Positions 45,633 to 57,814 of a stretch of DNA of 64,000 bases are shown one piece after another. The notes beneath the pieces were generated by a model, which was not told where the DNA came from, did not search any database, and saw only the letters and a program-made list of their open reading frames with translations. The stretch spans positions 236,001 to 300,000 of the forward strand of contig NC_135030.1 in the NCBI RefSeq assembly GCF_051020955.1, in the 5' to 3' direction. The position numbers were made by a program, and so were the translations under genes. The DNA is from Megalopta genalis (lineage: Eukaryota > Arthropoda > Insecta > Hymenoptera > Halictidae). Every line of letters starts with the position of its first letter. Position 1 is the stretch's first letter.

Positions 45633-46291
45633 TCTTACAGGTTTCATGTAGCCTGAGGTCTTAAATAAAATCAAATTAAATAATAGATCAACGATATATT
45701 GTATGGAAATTATATAATTGTTATAGTTTAATTGTATTTAATTTAATGTAACCGAAATATACAATTTAACTTAATAATTATTATAATATTATAATATTAT
45801 TATAATAATTATTATAATTTTATTTTTTAAATATTATTATAATATTACTATAATAATTTAATAATAATTTAATTTAACCGAAATATACAATTTCCGAAAT
45901 CTTACAGGCTTCGTGTAGCCCGAGGTCTTAAATAAAATCAAATTAAATAACACATTAACGATATATGGCATGGAAATTATATAATTGTTATAGTTTAATT
46001 GTATATTTAACCGAAATATACAATTTCCGAAATCTTACAGGCTTCATGCAGCCTGAGATCTTAAATAAAACCAAATGAAATAATACATTAACGATATATC
46101 GCATGAAAATTATACAATTGTTATAGTTTAATTATATATTTAACCGAAATATACAATTTCCGAAATTTTACAGTCTTCATGCAGCCTGAGATCTTGAATA
46201 AAACCAAATGAAATAATACATTAACGATATATCGCATGAAAATTATACAATTGTTACAGTTTAATTGTATATTTAACCGAAATATACAATT
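45633..46291. repeat. 133-bp tandem array, four copies
   Basis: Units start TCTTACAGG at 45633, 45900, 46033 and 46166. Copies 2 to 4 are exactly 133 bp apart. Copy 1 is about 134 bp longer because an AT-rich palindromic block (about 45770-45878) lies between two copies of AACCGAAATATACAATTT. Confidence 0.93.
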
Positions 46292-47100
46292 AACATTTCG
46301 TTCTGTATAGCGACATCCCTCTCATTAATAAACATTCGTCGAAGAATGATGTGCATCAAATTACCCGTACCTCGCTCGCACCATTATCGAAGTGAATCGA
46401 ATTTTGTATTTAAATTGGGAGCAACAACGCTTTCTACCTGGCCCGCGATAATTTTCGACCAAAATATCTGGCACGTTGCTCCGCGCGTTTATCAATGTTC
46501 TGTAAAAGCTGAACTTTTCCCAGAGGCTTCATTCGTGTGTACCAATTCACGGGGTTCAAAACATTCGATCACCGGCAGACGAATCTTTCTTCTCGTTCTT
46601 TTCCGTTCTTCTCTTTTTTGCAGTGTCACCGGAGAGAAACGACGTACCGCGTGAAAAATATAAATGCAACCGGTTACGTAGGGCACGGCGCGACTTCCCC
46701 AGCCATTTTGAGCGCTGACAAAGGGGCGATAGTAAATCCTGAATATAATGTAACAAGCCAACCCAAGCGTAGGTGCTCGAACAGTGTCTCGTATAACGAC
46801 CCGGCTCCATGGGAAACGTTTCCTGAAGACAGTAAAGAATTATCGCGATACGAGTACATAAAGCGGCGCGGATGCACGGCCCTCGATCGTTGGAGATCTC
46901 AAAGTTGCCGAGTATCCTGGATCGGAAGGACAACAGAATTAACCGGCCCCGTTTTCCGCGTTTAATCTCGGCGCGAAAAACGCGAGGTTGCCGTTTAAGA
47001 ATTGAGATTTAAGATTGTATAATGAGCAGACCGCGGATCTTTGCGCGAAATGAAAGTTTGCCAGGACGATCGAACGAAGCAGAAATGAAATAAAGTTAAA
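46292..47100. other. GC-moderate single-copy DNA, no gene seen
   Basis: Overlapping frames of 89-142 codons on both strands between 46346 and 46965, none recognisable. Confidence 0.5.
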
Positions 47101-47136
47101 TTGTTTCTCTTAATAATATTACTACTACTAATAATA

Positions 47137-47168
<32 letters not shown>

Positions 47169-47345
47169 TAATATATATTAATATATATTATCATATAATA
47201 TAATAATATAATAATATAATAATAATAATATAATATATATTAATATATATTATCATATAATATAATATAATTATAATATAATATATACTAATATATATAT
47301 ATTAATTATAATATATTAATATATATAATATATTATTACCAATAA
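47101..47345. repeat. AT microsatellite with a duplicated block
   Basis: AAT runs and the block TATATATTAATATATATTAT followed by CATATAATATAA occur twice (about 47172 and 47230). Confidence 0.85.
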
Positions 47346-48817
47346 TAATATTACATAGTTCTTTTCATGTCTTCACAATTTTATACTTTATCTCTATTCA
47401 CATTTTGCCATAAATGCACAAAATCTGCAGTCTAGTAACGAGTTATAATCTAATAAACACAATTTCATTTTGTCGATAATAGTACTGTATACGTTTTATT
47501 AAGCCGCATTTAATGTGCGAATATATTTAATTCTATTATTGTAAGATTTCGGGGTTCTCAATTTACGATATTCCTATGATTATGAAACCAAAAGAAACGT
47601 GCTAATTTTTGTATTGCATTGAGATTTAATGCTGAATGTCCGAGACATTAATATTTGCAGATTTAATTACTGACATGTTATGTTTAATTCCCAGTTGGCT
47701 GATGGCCCGCAACCGAGAGAATTTCCTCGAACACCCTGCCGTGATAACCCTAATCAGGGCGCGCGTATCATTGCTCGTTGAATGCCCGGGCAATTCCTGA
47801 AAATGCTCGCCCCTCGAGACCCAGCCATTAGTACTTATTGAGCAACCACTATACAACGACACTGAAAAGTTATGAAATTCATGGTAAGATTTCTGCGCTG
47901 ATGAATCCAAGAATTTCTAATGAGAATAAACGAATCTATATTGTTGAAATAAGAAGTTTCGAACCGTAAATAAAGAGAAAGTGGTTTTCATCGAGCTTGA
48001 GAATTATAATTTTTGAATCGTATCTAACAGAAATAGAAATGCCGAAGTTAGAGAACATTTTATTATTCTTCGTTTCATTTCTGTTCGCAAATTATAGGGA
48101 AATTATTTCGATATCTAATTAACAGATTTCATTGTCATGTTTCGATGTTACACTTTCCTAAGAGGACACGAAGTATATGTAACGAGAACTATAATAAAAA
48201 GGCACAATTCTATTACAAACTTTGTGCTTTTGTAACGAAAGAAGTGGGTAAAACGCAAATCTGTAACAACATCAGACTTTAAGAATACTGTCACAATATT
48301 TTTGGATTTATTAAGATTATTAAACGAAGACGTACATTTAATTTATGTTCCGTCTCTCACAGCTGACTCTTAAAAATATCTCATTTCGCATAATGACCTG
48401 CAGTCTAGCTTTGTAAATTTTTGTAATATTTTGTAAAAATTTATCGATTCGATTAAGTGTTCATTCGCCGGACGTTTCACGTTTTTTTCACTAAATATTA
48501 TATTACACTTGTAGAAGAAGCTGTAACTATGAGAAAATTCTGATAGGGTTGTACAAACTTAGCAGCAAAGCAGGTTGCCTACGATAATGTAATTCAGGGG
48601 ATTAAGTTAGAATTTGTGGATGACCATTTGTACAAACATACATCTTAAATGTTCAGACAACTTCCATAACTTTTTAGAACTGAACGACTTGAATTTTTTT
48701 GGGACCATAACTTTTGTTTACTAGACCATAACTAGAATGCTTTTATTTAACTTTTTCTGTTGCCTAAGCATTCTGAATGATAGAAAGAAAATAAAACATA
48801 TTTTTCAACTTTTTTGT
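47346..48817. other. Single-copy DNA, no gene seen
   Basis: GC-moderate around 47640-47910 and AT-rich elsewhere. No recognisable frame. Confidence 0.5.
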
Positions 48818-48966
48818 CTACGAGCGTGGAATTTTCAAGTTGTCAGAGAGATGGCAAAAGGCCGTCGAACAAAATGGAAAATACATTACAGATTAAACTT
48901 CGTTCCAAGTGAAAAAAATTCTTATTTCATTGAACGAATCGGCAATTACTTAGTTGCCAAACCCAA
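48818..48966 (+). mobile_element. Mariner 3' end fragment
   Basis: Begins inside the transposase at CTACGAGCGTGGAATTTTCA, encoding residues like YERGIFKL, reaches TAA, and ends with CGGCAATTACTTAGTTGCCA plus AACCCAA. It is the same family as arrays B and C, but everything upstream is lost. Confidence 0.88.
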
Positions 48967-49403
48967 TAGCAGCATTAATTCTATTTCCGAACTTCCGAGC
49001 AACGATAACTAACCGGCGGCGAAAAATAAGAATGCGACCAGGCTGCTCGCATTACACTTGCAAAAAACGTCTTGGCCGCAGCCCGTTCCGCGTATCTTCG
49101 CTTTGCATACTCGCCGGGGTTAAACGTTCCCCGGAAGTTTCGCAGCGTCTTCGTCACCTCGTTTTCATTCGTTCGTAGAAACAGTGTCGCGCAAATAGGT
49201 GGTGTGGCTCGGGCACTCGGTTGCGCGCTGCTGTCCCAGATAATTGCCGCGGTAGTCGAGTCGCAAACAAATTACAGGTGAGCCGCTCTCAAAACGAGTC
49301 TCTCTTAATATTAGGAGCAAGAAAACGTTGGAAACAGAAAATCGCGAGGCGTGCGGTATCTCGTCGAAATAAAGTGAAAGGATTACGATCGAAACCAGAA
49401 TTT
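48967..49403. other. GC-moderate DNA, no gene seen
   Basis: Overlapping frames of 69-87 codons on both strands, unrecognised. Confidence 0.5.
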
Positions 49404-50150
49404 GCACGATGCTCGGCATTTGCTTTAATTAGCAACACAATTTATGGTGTTGTTACTTTATTATATTCTTTATTCGATGAATAATATTTTCTCGTTGTCT
49501 TCTTTCTCATAAAATTGTTGAGTATTATTTATAATAATTATATATCATCATCGTGAAGTTGCACGATGCTCGGCATTTGCTTTTATTAGCAACACAGTTT
49601 ATGGTGTTGTTACTTTATTATATTCTTTATTCGATGAATAATATTTTCTCGTTGTCTTCTTTCTTATAAAATTGTTGAGTATTATTTATAATAATTATAT
49701 CGTCATCGTGAAGTTGCACGATGCCCAGCATTTGCTTTTATTAGCAACACAATTTATAGAGTTATTACTTTATTATATTCTTTGTTCGATGAATAATATT
49801 TTTTCGTTGTCTTCTTTCTCATAAAATTGTTGAATATTATTTATAATAATTATATCATTTGTCGTGAGGTTGCACGATGCTCGGCATTTGCTTTTATTAG
49901 CAACACAGTTTATGGTGTTGTTACTTTATTATATTCTTTATTCGATGAATAATATTTTCTCGTTGTCTTCTTTCTCATAAAATTGTCGAGTATTATTTAT
50001 AATAATTATATCATTTGTCGTGAAGTTGCACGATGCCCAGCATTTGCTTCTATTCGCAACAATTTATAGTGTTATTACTTTATTATATTCTTTATTCGAT
50101 GAAAATAATATTTTCTCGTTGTCTTTTCTCTTATAAAATTGTTGAGTATT
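49404..50150. repeat. 156-bp tandem array, about 4.75 copies
   Basis: Units start GCACGATGCTCGGCATTTGC at 49404, 49561, 49716, 49872 and 50028, spacings 157, 155, 156 and 156. Variants GCTCGGC and GCCCAGC, and TTATGGTG and TTATAGAG, mark individual copies. Satellite-like by size and AT content. Confidence 0.95.
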
Positions 50151-50744
50151 GATATATACATATCAATATTGAATATATGATAAATATTTGATAACGATAT
50201 GAATAAATATAATTATGAATGAAGAATATTATATAATAATAATTAATAATAAGTATTATATTATATAATATTAATATAATAAGAATTATTATATAACAAT
50301 AAATATATGATAATATATGATAAATATTTTAATATTTTTTTCGAATGTTCCAGTCACATTAACCGATGCAATTTCACTTAACAGTATATATAATATTAAT
50401 TTTGGCGATTACATTCGTAAAGTACAAAATTTTGATTACTTAAGTCTGTATATGCAGTGTCCGTAGTAAACGTGTCAATCGATAGCCACGCGAATGTCAA
50501 CCATTTGCCTATTTGCCTTAGAATTATGTATTGCGTACGTTGCTTGTTGACTATATCGTATATGTTGCACTATGTATACGTGAATAGAGTGCCGAGTGGT
50601 GTTGCTATTCCAAACAGACGTTACAGAAAAAATGTGATCACTAGACCGCGGATTTGATGCATTTATATAATAGCAAAAAATGAGCAGCTAAAATATAGAA
50701 TTGTAGAAACATAAGAACAATTTATAATACCGTTTACTACTATT
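50151..50744. other. AT-rich DNA, no gene seen
   Basis: Includes ATAT-rich short repeats to about 50340. Confidence 0.5.
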
Positions 50745-51095
50745 AAAATATAATATATATAATATATATATAATATATATAATATATATATAATAATAAT
50801 ATAATAATATTATATTATTATAATATAATATAATATAATATAATATAATATAATATAATATAATATAATATAATATAATATAATATAATATAATATAATA
50901 TAATATAATATAATATAATATAATATAATATAATATAATATAATATAATATAATATAATATAATACAATACAATATAATATAATACAATACAATATAATA
51001 TAATATAATATAATATAATATAATATAATATAATATAATGTAATATAATATAATATAATATAATATAATATAACATAATATAATATAATAATATA
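50745..51095. repeat. TATAA pentanucleotide microsatellite
   Basis: TA-type repeat to 50817, then about 270 bases of a 5-bp TAATA unit. Point variants cluster (TACAATACAA twice near 50965-50992), indicating that a ~25-bp block was re-duplicated. The tyrosine/isoleucine/leucine open frames on the minus strand are an artefact of the 5-bp period. Confidence 0.97.
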
Positions 51096-51276
51096 TAAAA
51101 ATACCGTTTAATACTATTTTCAACTTATCAGAATGATTAATTTTATTATTTGCATCGAATTTGTGTTTTTCGCAGTTAGCCTTGGAAAATTTGCATTATG
51201 CATGAAGATCCATAGTCTAATGTGATCACCAAACATTATTTTTGCTTTATTTCTCAATAAAACAATTTTATGAAGT
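51096..51276. other. Spacer, no gene seen
   Basis: AT-rich single-copy DNA. Confidence 0.5.
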
Positions 51277-51346
51277 CAATTATAGCCGGAAACGAGCCGA
51301 AAGCACGACAATTCGTCATTCCACAGTAACAGGCTCCACTCAACTC
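51277..51346. mobile_element. Family G right-arm fragment
   Basis: Inverse of the Family G end: GCACGACAATTCGTCATTCC then ACAGTAACAGGCTCCACTCA, ending in CTC beside TA. The left arm is absent. Confidence 0.7.
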
Positions 51347-53103
51347 TAGCATCCCATTGTAAAATTGATTATGACACAGAGGTGCAGAGTTTCGTGGGAT
51401 TCTCTGCGCAGAGCGCCTCAAGGTCCGAGGACTCAAAGCCACGATTTCGGGGCACGAAACGCGTAACAGAGATTCAACTAGTTGGCTCGAAACATTTTTC
51501 CGCGGGTTCGGCCCTCGCCGCGGCGTTCCGGCTGCGGTTGGCTGCGTCTGGCCGAGGACGCGTTCGCTTGAAAGCTGCCGAAGTTTACCGGGCGAACTTG
51601 GCAGACCATCGCGTAGCTGTCCGTCGCCTTTGAACCGTGAAAATCGCGCGAACAATAGAGCCGTGGACAAGGCAAACGGAAACGGGCAGCGAGGGCCGCG
51701 CGAGGGTGAGGGGTGGTCTTCCGAGAAACAAACGCCAAACCCTCCTCTCTCCCTGTCCCGCGCTGGAAAAGATAGGAAGGAAACCGAACGACGCGGAAGC
51801 TGGCCAGAGATACGGTCAGAAGCGAACGAAAAGCCGGCATTCGCGCGGAACTTTCGACTTCCCGACCGCGATATACTCTTTCCGCGGAGTTTAACCGCGC
51901 CCGCCGGCCGAACGGATTCGTAAATCCGCGCTGGCTACCGACGTATGTCACCGCCGTCGATCCGACCGACCCACTTTCGACCGCGCGTATATTTACGACG
52001 GTCGGGGCACTGAAACTTGTAAGCGGCTCTAGAGATTACCGAGCGAAACGATTTTTCCGCGTCGATGTCCTTTTGTCGCTTCCTCTCTGCGCGGCGAGAG
52101 CCGTCGATCGCGTAAACGCAGTTTCGAATTCCGCAGCGAGAAGCTGCCGCTTTGCGGACCGCACCGCGGACGCTTTCCTATAATTCTTCCCATTTACGCG
52201 GTCGGTCTATTTTTTAGCGACTGACCAAGGGTTCCGGGGCTTTGCGAAGGCAACCAAGACGATTCGATTCTTCGAGTATCCTGGTATAAATGAAATACGG
52301 CAGAATGAATTCGACGCTCGATATAGAATTTTGTTGTTGTAACTTGGTAGAGATTTGAGGGAAATAGCGTTCGGTTACGTGTTCGGTGAATGGACGCTTA
52401 ATCCCTTGCTGCGTAATATCGCGTCGGAATCGTTATGATGATTATGATGATTAGCTAATGATTTAGCTTTATCGAACTGAGAATAATATCGTACAGTACT
52501 TCTTTGGATTTCTCTCAGTAATCGCTGATACGTTCTGAAGAAATTTTTCATGTAGGAAAATTAGATCGATCTTCGGATCTCTTGTACTACTCCACCTACA
52601 AGAAAACAGTTAATACTACATGATGTAGCTTATCTTATCGAACAACTTTTGTAGGAACGTTTTTTTAGTAACTAAAACTCCTTCCGAGATATCCAGCTAT
52701 ATGTAATTACTTAAGCGAGACACCCTGTAGAACCGATGTAACATCGGTTCTGAAAAATCGTAACCGAAACAGAAATCGGTTAGAACCGATAAATCCGTAA
52801 CAGTTACAACATTTTCTCGATTGTTATAACTGTTTCGAAAACCGAAATCGATATTATAGCTGCTTCCAGCTTCTAGTACAAAATAATAAAAACATGAAAA
52901 ATTTAATTCTCGGTACAAAATAAAATAGAAGCACGATGTTGAGATCGCTCGTGACACCGGCATACCAATCAAGACTAATATAAATACCAATCAAGTATAT
53001 TAACTTCACGGTATGACTCTCGACTGCATTCTGGGAGCGACAAAATTTCATTGTGTCATTAACGAGACGATTTATGCGCCACGTGGTTCTCGGAGTGAAT
53101 TTC
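51347..53103. other. GC-rich single-copy island then AT-rich DNA, no gene seen
   Basis: 51380-52270 is among the most GC-rich parts of the window; long overlapping frames there (up to 157 codons, both strands) follow from composition. An inverse GGGTGTCTC-type end (GAGACACCCTGTAG) lies at about 52717-52732 without a partner. Confidence 0.5.
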
Positions 53104-53160
53104 CAACGTCACAATTCCCGCGAATCTAACAAAGACATCGGACGGGATTGCAAGATTTAA

Positions 53161-53758
53161 CCTTTTAGGCACGATGCGTCACTATAGTGGCTTTCGCGGA
53201 TGTCATCTCTCATCGTTTGAACCAAATAATCGTCTCCATATGCATTCCTTCACACTTCTTTTGTCTTCGCATCGATTTACAACAGTCTACAGGGTGTCCC
53301 AAAAATGTCTCGCAATCCGGAAATGGCGGGTTCCTCGGATCATTTGAAGCAACTTCTTCCTTTACAAAAATGTTCTCCGAGGCACCGTTAACGAGTTATT
53401 AACGAAAAACAGTGACCAATAAGAATCGAGTACGGCTGACGCGCGGCGGCCCAGCCAACCGGCGCGCGAAGCCCAGTTCCGCTCATTGGCTCGATCGCCT
53501 CGCGCCAGCCGAGCTCGCCTCTCATTGGTCACTGTTTTTCGTTGATAACTCGTTAACGGTGCCTCGGAGAACATTTTTGTAAAGGAAAAAGTTGCTTCGA
53601 ATGGCCCGAGGAACCCGCCACTTTCGGATTGCGAGACATTCTTGGGACACCCTGTATATACAGACAGAATATACAGTATCAGACTCTGTACAGTACACAT
53701 CAGACTCTGCCGTCCAGAGAAATATAGCCTCGCGCAGAATTCAGCCGTACCTAAAAGG
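53161..53758. mobile_element. piggyBac-like miniature element carrying a Family P copy
   Basis: TTAA sites (53157-53160 and 53759-53762) flank inverse termini CCTTTTAGGCACG and CCTTTTAGGTACG. TTAA target duplication with CC-starting termini is characteristic of the piggyBac superfamily (established). The interior is non-coding apart from an inserted Family P element (53290-53654); without it the element would be about 231 bp. Its left part recurs at 38318-38436 and its right end, inverted, at 22068-22108. Confidence 0.78.
53290..53654. mobile_element. Family P palindromic element, copy 7 (reference)
   Basis: The most regular copy, 365 bp, from CAGGGTGTCCCAAAAATGTC to the inverse GGGACACCCTG, with TA on each side (53288-53289 and 53655-53656). 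Arms include CTCGCAATCCGGAAATGGCG, GAAGCAACTTCTTCC and GAGGCACCGTTAACGAGTTA. The centre has ACCAAT, CATTGGCTC and CATTGGTCAC. It lies inside a piggyBac-like element. Confidence 0.9.
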
Positions 53759-53762
53759 TTAA

Positions 53763-54480
53763 GCAAGACATCTTTCGAAAGCAAGAATCCAGCTCGAGAC
53801 GTTGTTGCTTGCCTGTAAGGTGCGCGTGTCGTGAGCACCGGTGGCGAACGGCGATAAATCAGAAATTTCGACTCTGTATATTCCGGTGGCGGCAACCGTT
53901 TCGTAGATCAATTTCAGGAAGCACGGGGCAACGGCTCCACGATCGCGGATTCTTCCACGGTGGGTGAGCATTAGTCCGCGTCTGGCAGCGTTCGCCCCCC
54001 GGCCTTTCGCGGCAGTCTTCTAGGTACTTTTGTTTCAGCCGCAGCCGGGGATGGAGGAAGCTGAAAGGTGACTCCCCGCCGGTTTCAAGACGCGCGTAAT
54101 CTTATTTGCACTTTTCTGCGGCTTCCCGTCTGAATTTTCCTCCCCACCGCGGTGCCCCCAGCCGGAGTCAAGAATTTCAGAAGTAATACACTGCCACCCG
54201 GGTTTATTGCGTTGTACACGCGCTACGAGATTAGCAGACGAAAAATTCGCACCACTTACACCGCCGCTTCCTTCACTCTTCTCGTTCATGTTACACGTTA
54301 TGTCAGCACGCCAGCCTCGTTTTTCTCCTTTGTTTTCGACGATAAAGTCGAGAATGAAACGGCTAGATGGGAATCGTTGTACGCGGGAACCCTGTACACG
54401 TTAATTCAAAACGAAAGAGGTTTCTAGGGAAGAAATCGTCTTTTATTTTCAGCAGCTCTGTTTAATAGGTCGCGTGTCGT
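53763..54480. other. GC-rich single-copy DNA, no gene seen
   Basis: Overlapping frames of 65-91 codons on both strands, unrecognised. Confidence 0.5.
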
Positions 54481-54484
54481 AGTG

Positions 54485-54665
54485 CAGTAGAACCTTGATT
54501 ATCCGGGCCTCCATTATTAGAATCATCTGTTACTTACATACTTCTAACCTGTAATCAATTTGATCGAAGGCAAATCATATTGCAATCGATAAAGATGACT
54601 ATAAATAAGTAACTGTTCTATCATCTGAACATTTGATTATCTGACGATCTTTGGAATCACCTGAT
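54485..54665. mobile_element. Probable pogo/Tigger-type end
   Basis: CAGTAGAACCTTGATTATCC then GGGCC resembles the termini of pogo-like elements that start CAGTAGAACCTCGATTATCC (family knowledge). GATTATCTGA and TGATTAT motifs recur downstream. The opposite terminus was not found, so the right edge is a guess. Confidence 0.4.
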
Positions 54666-57597
54666 TATGACATAAATTTCTGTCTAGGTGCCATTGGTTT
54701 ATTTATTTTAAAAAAAAATATATATTTGCATAAACATTCACCGAAACAGAGTTTCTCTTTACGATAACTCTTACAGACTAACATAAGCAAATTTGCCTCA
54801 TTCGCAATGATTATAGACAACGTATAAAAATAATAAACTGATTTTAAGGATTTATGCAATTAGATAAGATAAACTGTAACAATAAAATATTATACATAAA
54901 ATTGAATAACGACATGTGTAAAAGTTCATATAATGTTTGGTTAATGTGCACAGTTCTGCTCAATGCTAAACCGTTCGTTGTCGAAAGTTCCACTGTAGGA
55001 CTCTACTAATGTACACACACACACACACAGTTCCAGTGCGTTTTACAGAGCATAGTCTTCCATAGTAAGTTCAATTTGAGAACCCGAATTATTCCGTTTG
55101 CTTCGAAGTTCAAAATTATTCCGTTCGTTTTCATGCTCTAAATACCAAGTCCTAACACGTAGGACGTCGCATTAGTCCGCCATCAAAGGAAATGTTAGAA
55201 ATCATTTCCACGAGAGAGAGAGAGAGAGAGAGAGACATAGAAGTAGGGCACAAGTTACTGATTTGGAGCAATCCCGTTTTATTAGGCGATGTAAAACGCT
55301 GGAGGAAAATCTCTTATTCAAAGACTTTTGTCCATAACCCAGTCTCGCTTTTCGCTGGATGTGTGCGTCTGCTCTGCATTCATTCCTAAAGTAGAACTGC
55401 TACTTCCGAGCTGAAAAGAAGGCTTTAAGCTAAATTCGAAAGCCATGTAGGCCAATAAATATTTCAAGCTTACTGCTCGACCCTGTCGTAAACACATTTT
55501 TAATAAGATAATAAATTGAGCCTACTAAAATTGAAACAATTAACTCCGAATACAGAGAAAAATGTTAAAGCTACAAAATCACCTTAATTTTTTTTTCTTT
55601 TTTTAAATTTCCTTAACTTTTCCTATGGTGCAAGTTATCAAACCTACGTTCAATGTTAAAATGTAGGATACTGGACTATTATGGACAAATACAAATTGTT
55701 GGACGATCGTGAACAAAATACGTCCAAGTGGAAGCAAAGCATGGACATTGCTTTTCGGAAAAACGTTGTAACGTCAAAATGTTATATAAGAATCTGGTAT
55801 CGTGAAATATCGGATGCTATCAGAAAATGTTTGCGTTGGTTCGTGGAATCTTTGATTGAGTGCACGTTTGTGTACGACGTGGTGAATGCAATTATTTCAA
55901 CTGGTAAAAGTTTAACCGCGTAATTTCTGAAGCCGCCCACCGTGAAACTTCCGCCGCCTCGGGACGACTTTATCACTCGAAAGTGAATTATACAATACTC
56001 AAGGCGATCGCCTGGATGTCCCATAGCGTCGCGTGCCCTCGATTCCTATCTCGATTGTGTCGGGGAAAAATATTCGTTTGCTAGTAGAACGGATTAATTT
56101 TCGTCCACCGTTGTGAAAGCGTTCACGGATATTGGAGGCCAGAATTGAAATTATCAGCGTATTTCTGATTCATGAGTAATTCACGAAATTCAAAAGTTTG
56201 ATCGGCGTTGCACCAGGAACCGAGGACAATGCTTTTCTGTTGAAACACCCGCGTGAATAGGTTTTTGAGCGAGGAAATGCGGCGACAGGCCAGGCGTGAA
56301 GAACAGAGAGTAATTTTAACGTTCTGAATAAAACGTTTAACAAAATCCCAATATGTTAACGTAGTTTTTATGAAGTTTTTCTTTTAGAATGTCGTTTTAA
56401 ATTTTCAGCGTGTCGACGTTATAGCTAGACTGCGGATCTTTGTGCAAGATGAAAATTATCATTCGACACTTCTTTCTCAATTAATTTAATAATTTTAGCG
56501 AGAATAATGCATAGATGTTCCTAAATTCGTAAAAAATCTCGAATTTCATTTTCATCATAATCGCATAAAATCCGCGTTCTGGTTATAACGGTACGAGTTC
56601 TGGCATAGGTATTAAGATTTCAACTGTGGCAGATATCATGTATGGCGATCATATATTTACTTTAGCTACCTGTTGACATTTGTCACAATATCAATACGGA
56701 AAGTCTGTCTTTCGCAATTATACAGAGCGAAATCAAATTCGATCGTGAACGATTTTACTAAAAAAAAAAAGTCAGTGCTTTATACATTGTCGAATTTTTA
56801 ATATAAAAAATTTCATACGATATTTTCAGCTTTTAAAAGAGGGGAAAAACATCATTTAATGTCATCTATTAATTAACGCTTAATAATCAATGCCAACATT
56901 GCGAGTATATTCGAATTTACAAATACTTTATAGTCCACATCGAACGCGCTTGTAAACAATATATGTTTATTAAAAACGTTTCAAATCAGAATCAGCTTCA
57001 CGAGTTTTCTATTTCAATTTAGCTCCACGCACATCCGATGAAACTTCAGAATCTTCGTTCCGCGATTATTTGCAGCTAATGCGGAAATAATTAAGTCGAA
57101 CTTCAATCTGCATCCGCGCACCGCGTTCCGTTCCTGCGAAATTTCAAAGGGACCGGAACACCGTGCGCCCTGTATTTTTAATCAGCCGTGGGCAGAGCGA
57201 GTCTCGGGACCCGTTACATTACGTAATTGGATTACTAATCATCCGCAGAGCGTTCGTCTCTCCAGCCCGGAAAAAAGTCGGTTTCCAGGATCGTCGCGCG
57301 AACTTCATCTCAAGAGGAAATTTCGCGTGGCTGGTAACGCGTGAAATATGGACGACCTTGAACCTGAATTTTGCACGGGCCAACTTACGGCAATGACTTT
57401 TCTATGCGGACGTAATTTCTGCCGCCCCTTAGCCGAATCCAGGGAAGATGTTACTAACTTCGAATTCCCGCGGGATCCTCTTCTTCGGGCCATTAGAAAT
57501 CTCTTGATTAACGGCACTATGGGGTATGCTAGAACGAACTAATTGGTTCCGGAACCTCGTTCCTTGCATTATCTGCTCGTTCTATCGTACATTCAAG
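54666..57597. other. Single-copy DNA, no gene supported
   Basis: A CA repeat lies at 55013-55029 and a GA repeat at 55206-55235. An open frame of 80 codons at 55681-55923 is protein-like in composition but unrecognised. 57000-57540 is GC-richer with overlapping frames on both strands. T-rich and A-rich runs at 55587-55607 and 56759-56770. Confidence 0.45.
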
Positions 57598-57625
57598 TAC
57601 AGTGGCTCGCAAAAGTCTACGTGCT
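57598..57625. mobile_element. Possible Tc1-like terminus
   Basis: TA then CAGTGGCTCGCAAAAGTCTA resembles Tc1-type termini that begin CAGTGGC...GCAAAAGT. Only a weak inverse match (ACGTAGACTTTTG at 59311) was found, and that lies inside another element. Confidence 0.35.
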
Positions 57626-57814
57626 CGATTTCAAAGGCTCTGCGCGCGGTACAAAAATTTATTATTACACCAAAGTGTATTATACGTATACGACATCATA
57701 TACTACTGTGATAACGACATTTCATGCATACCTAATCCCACCATGAGCGGTCAAATGACCGCTTCAAAAAAACATATTGTTACGGCGACTTGTCCAAATC
57801 AAGTCGCTGTAATG

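Noticed and set aside
50688..51123. Tyrosine/isoleucine-rich proteins of about 100 residues
   Set aside because: Artefact of the TATAA pentanucleotide repeat, which has no stop on the minus strand.
51254..51951. Long frames of 138-157 codons on the minus strand
   Set aside because: They overlap each other and plus-strand frames in a very GC-rich island, where stops are rare.
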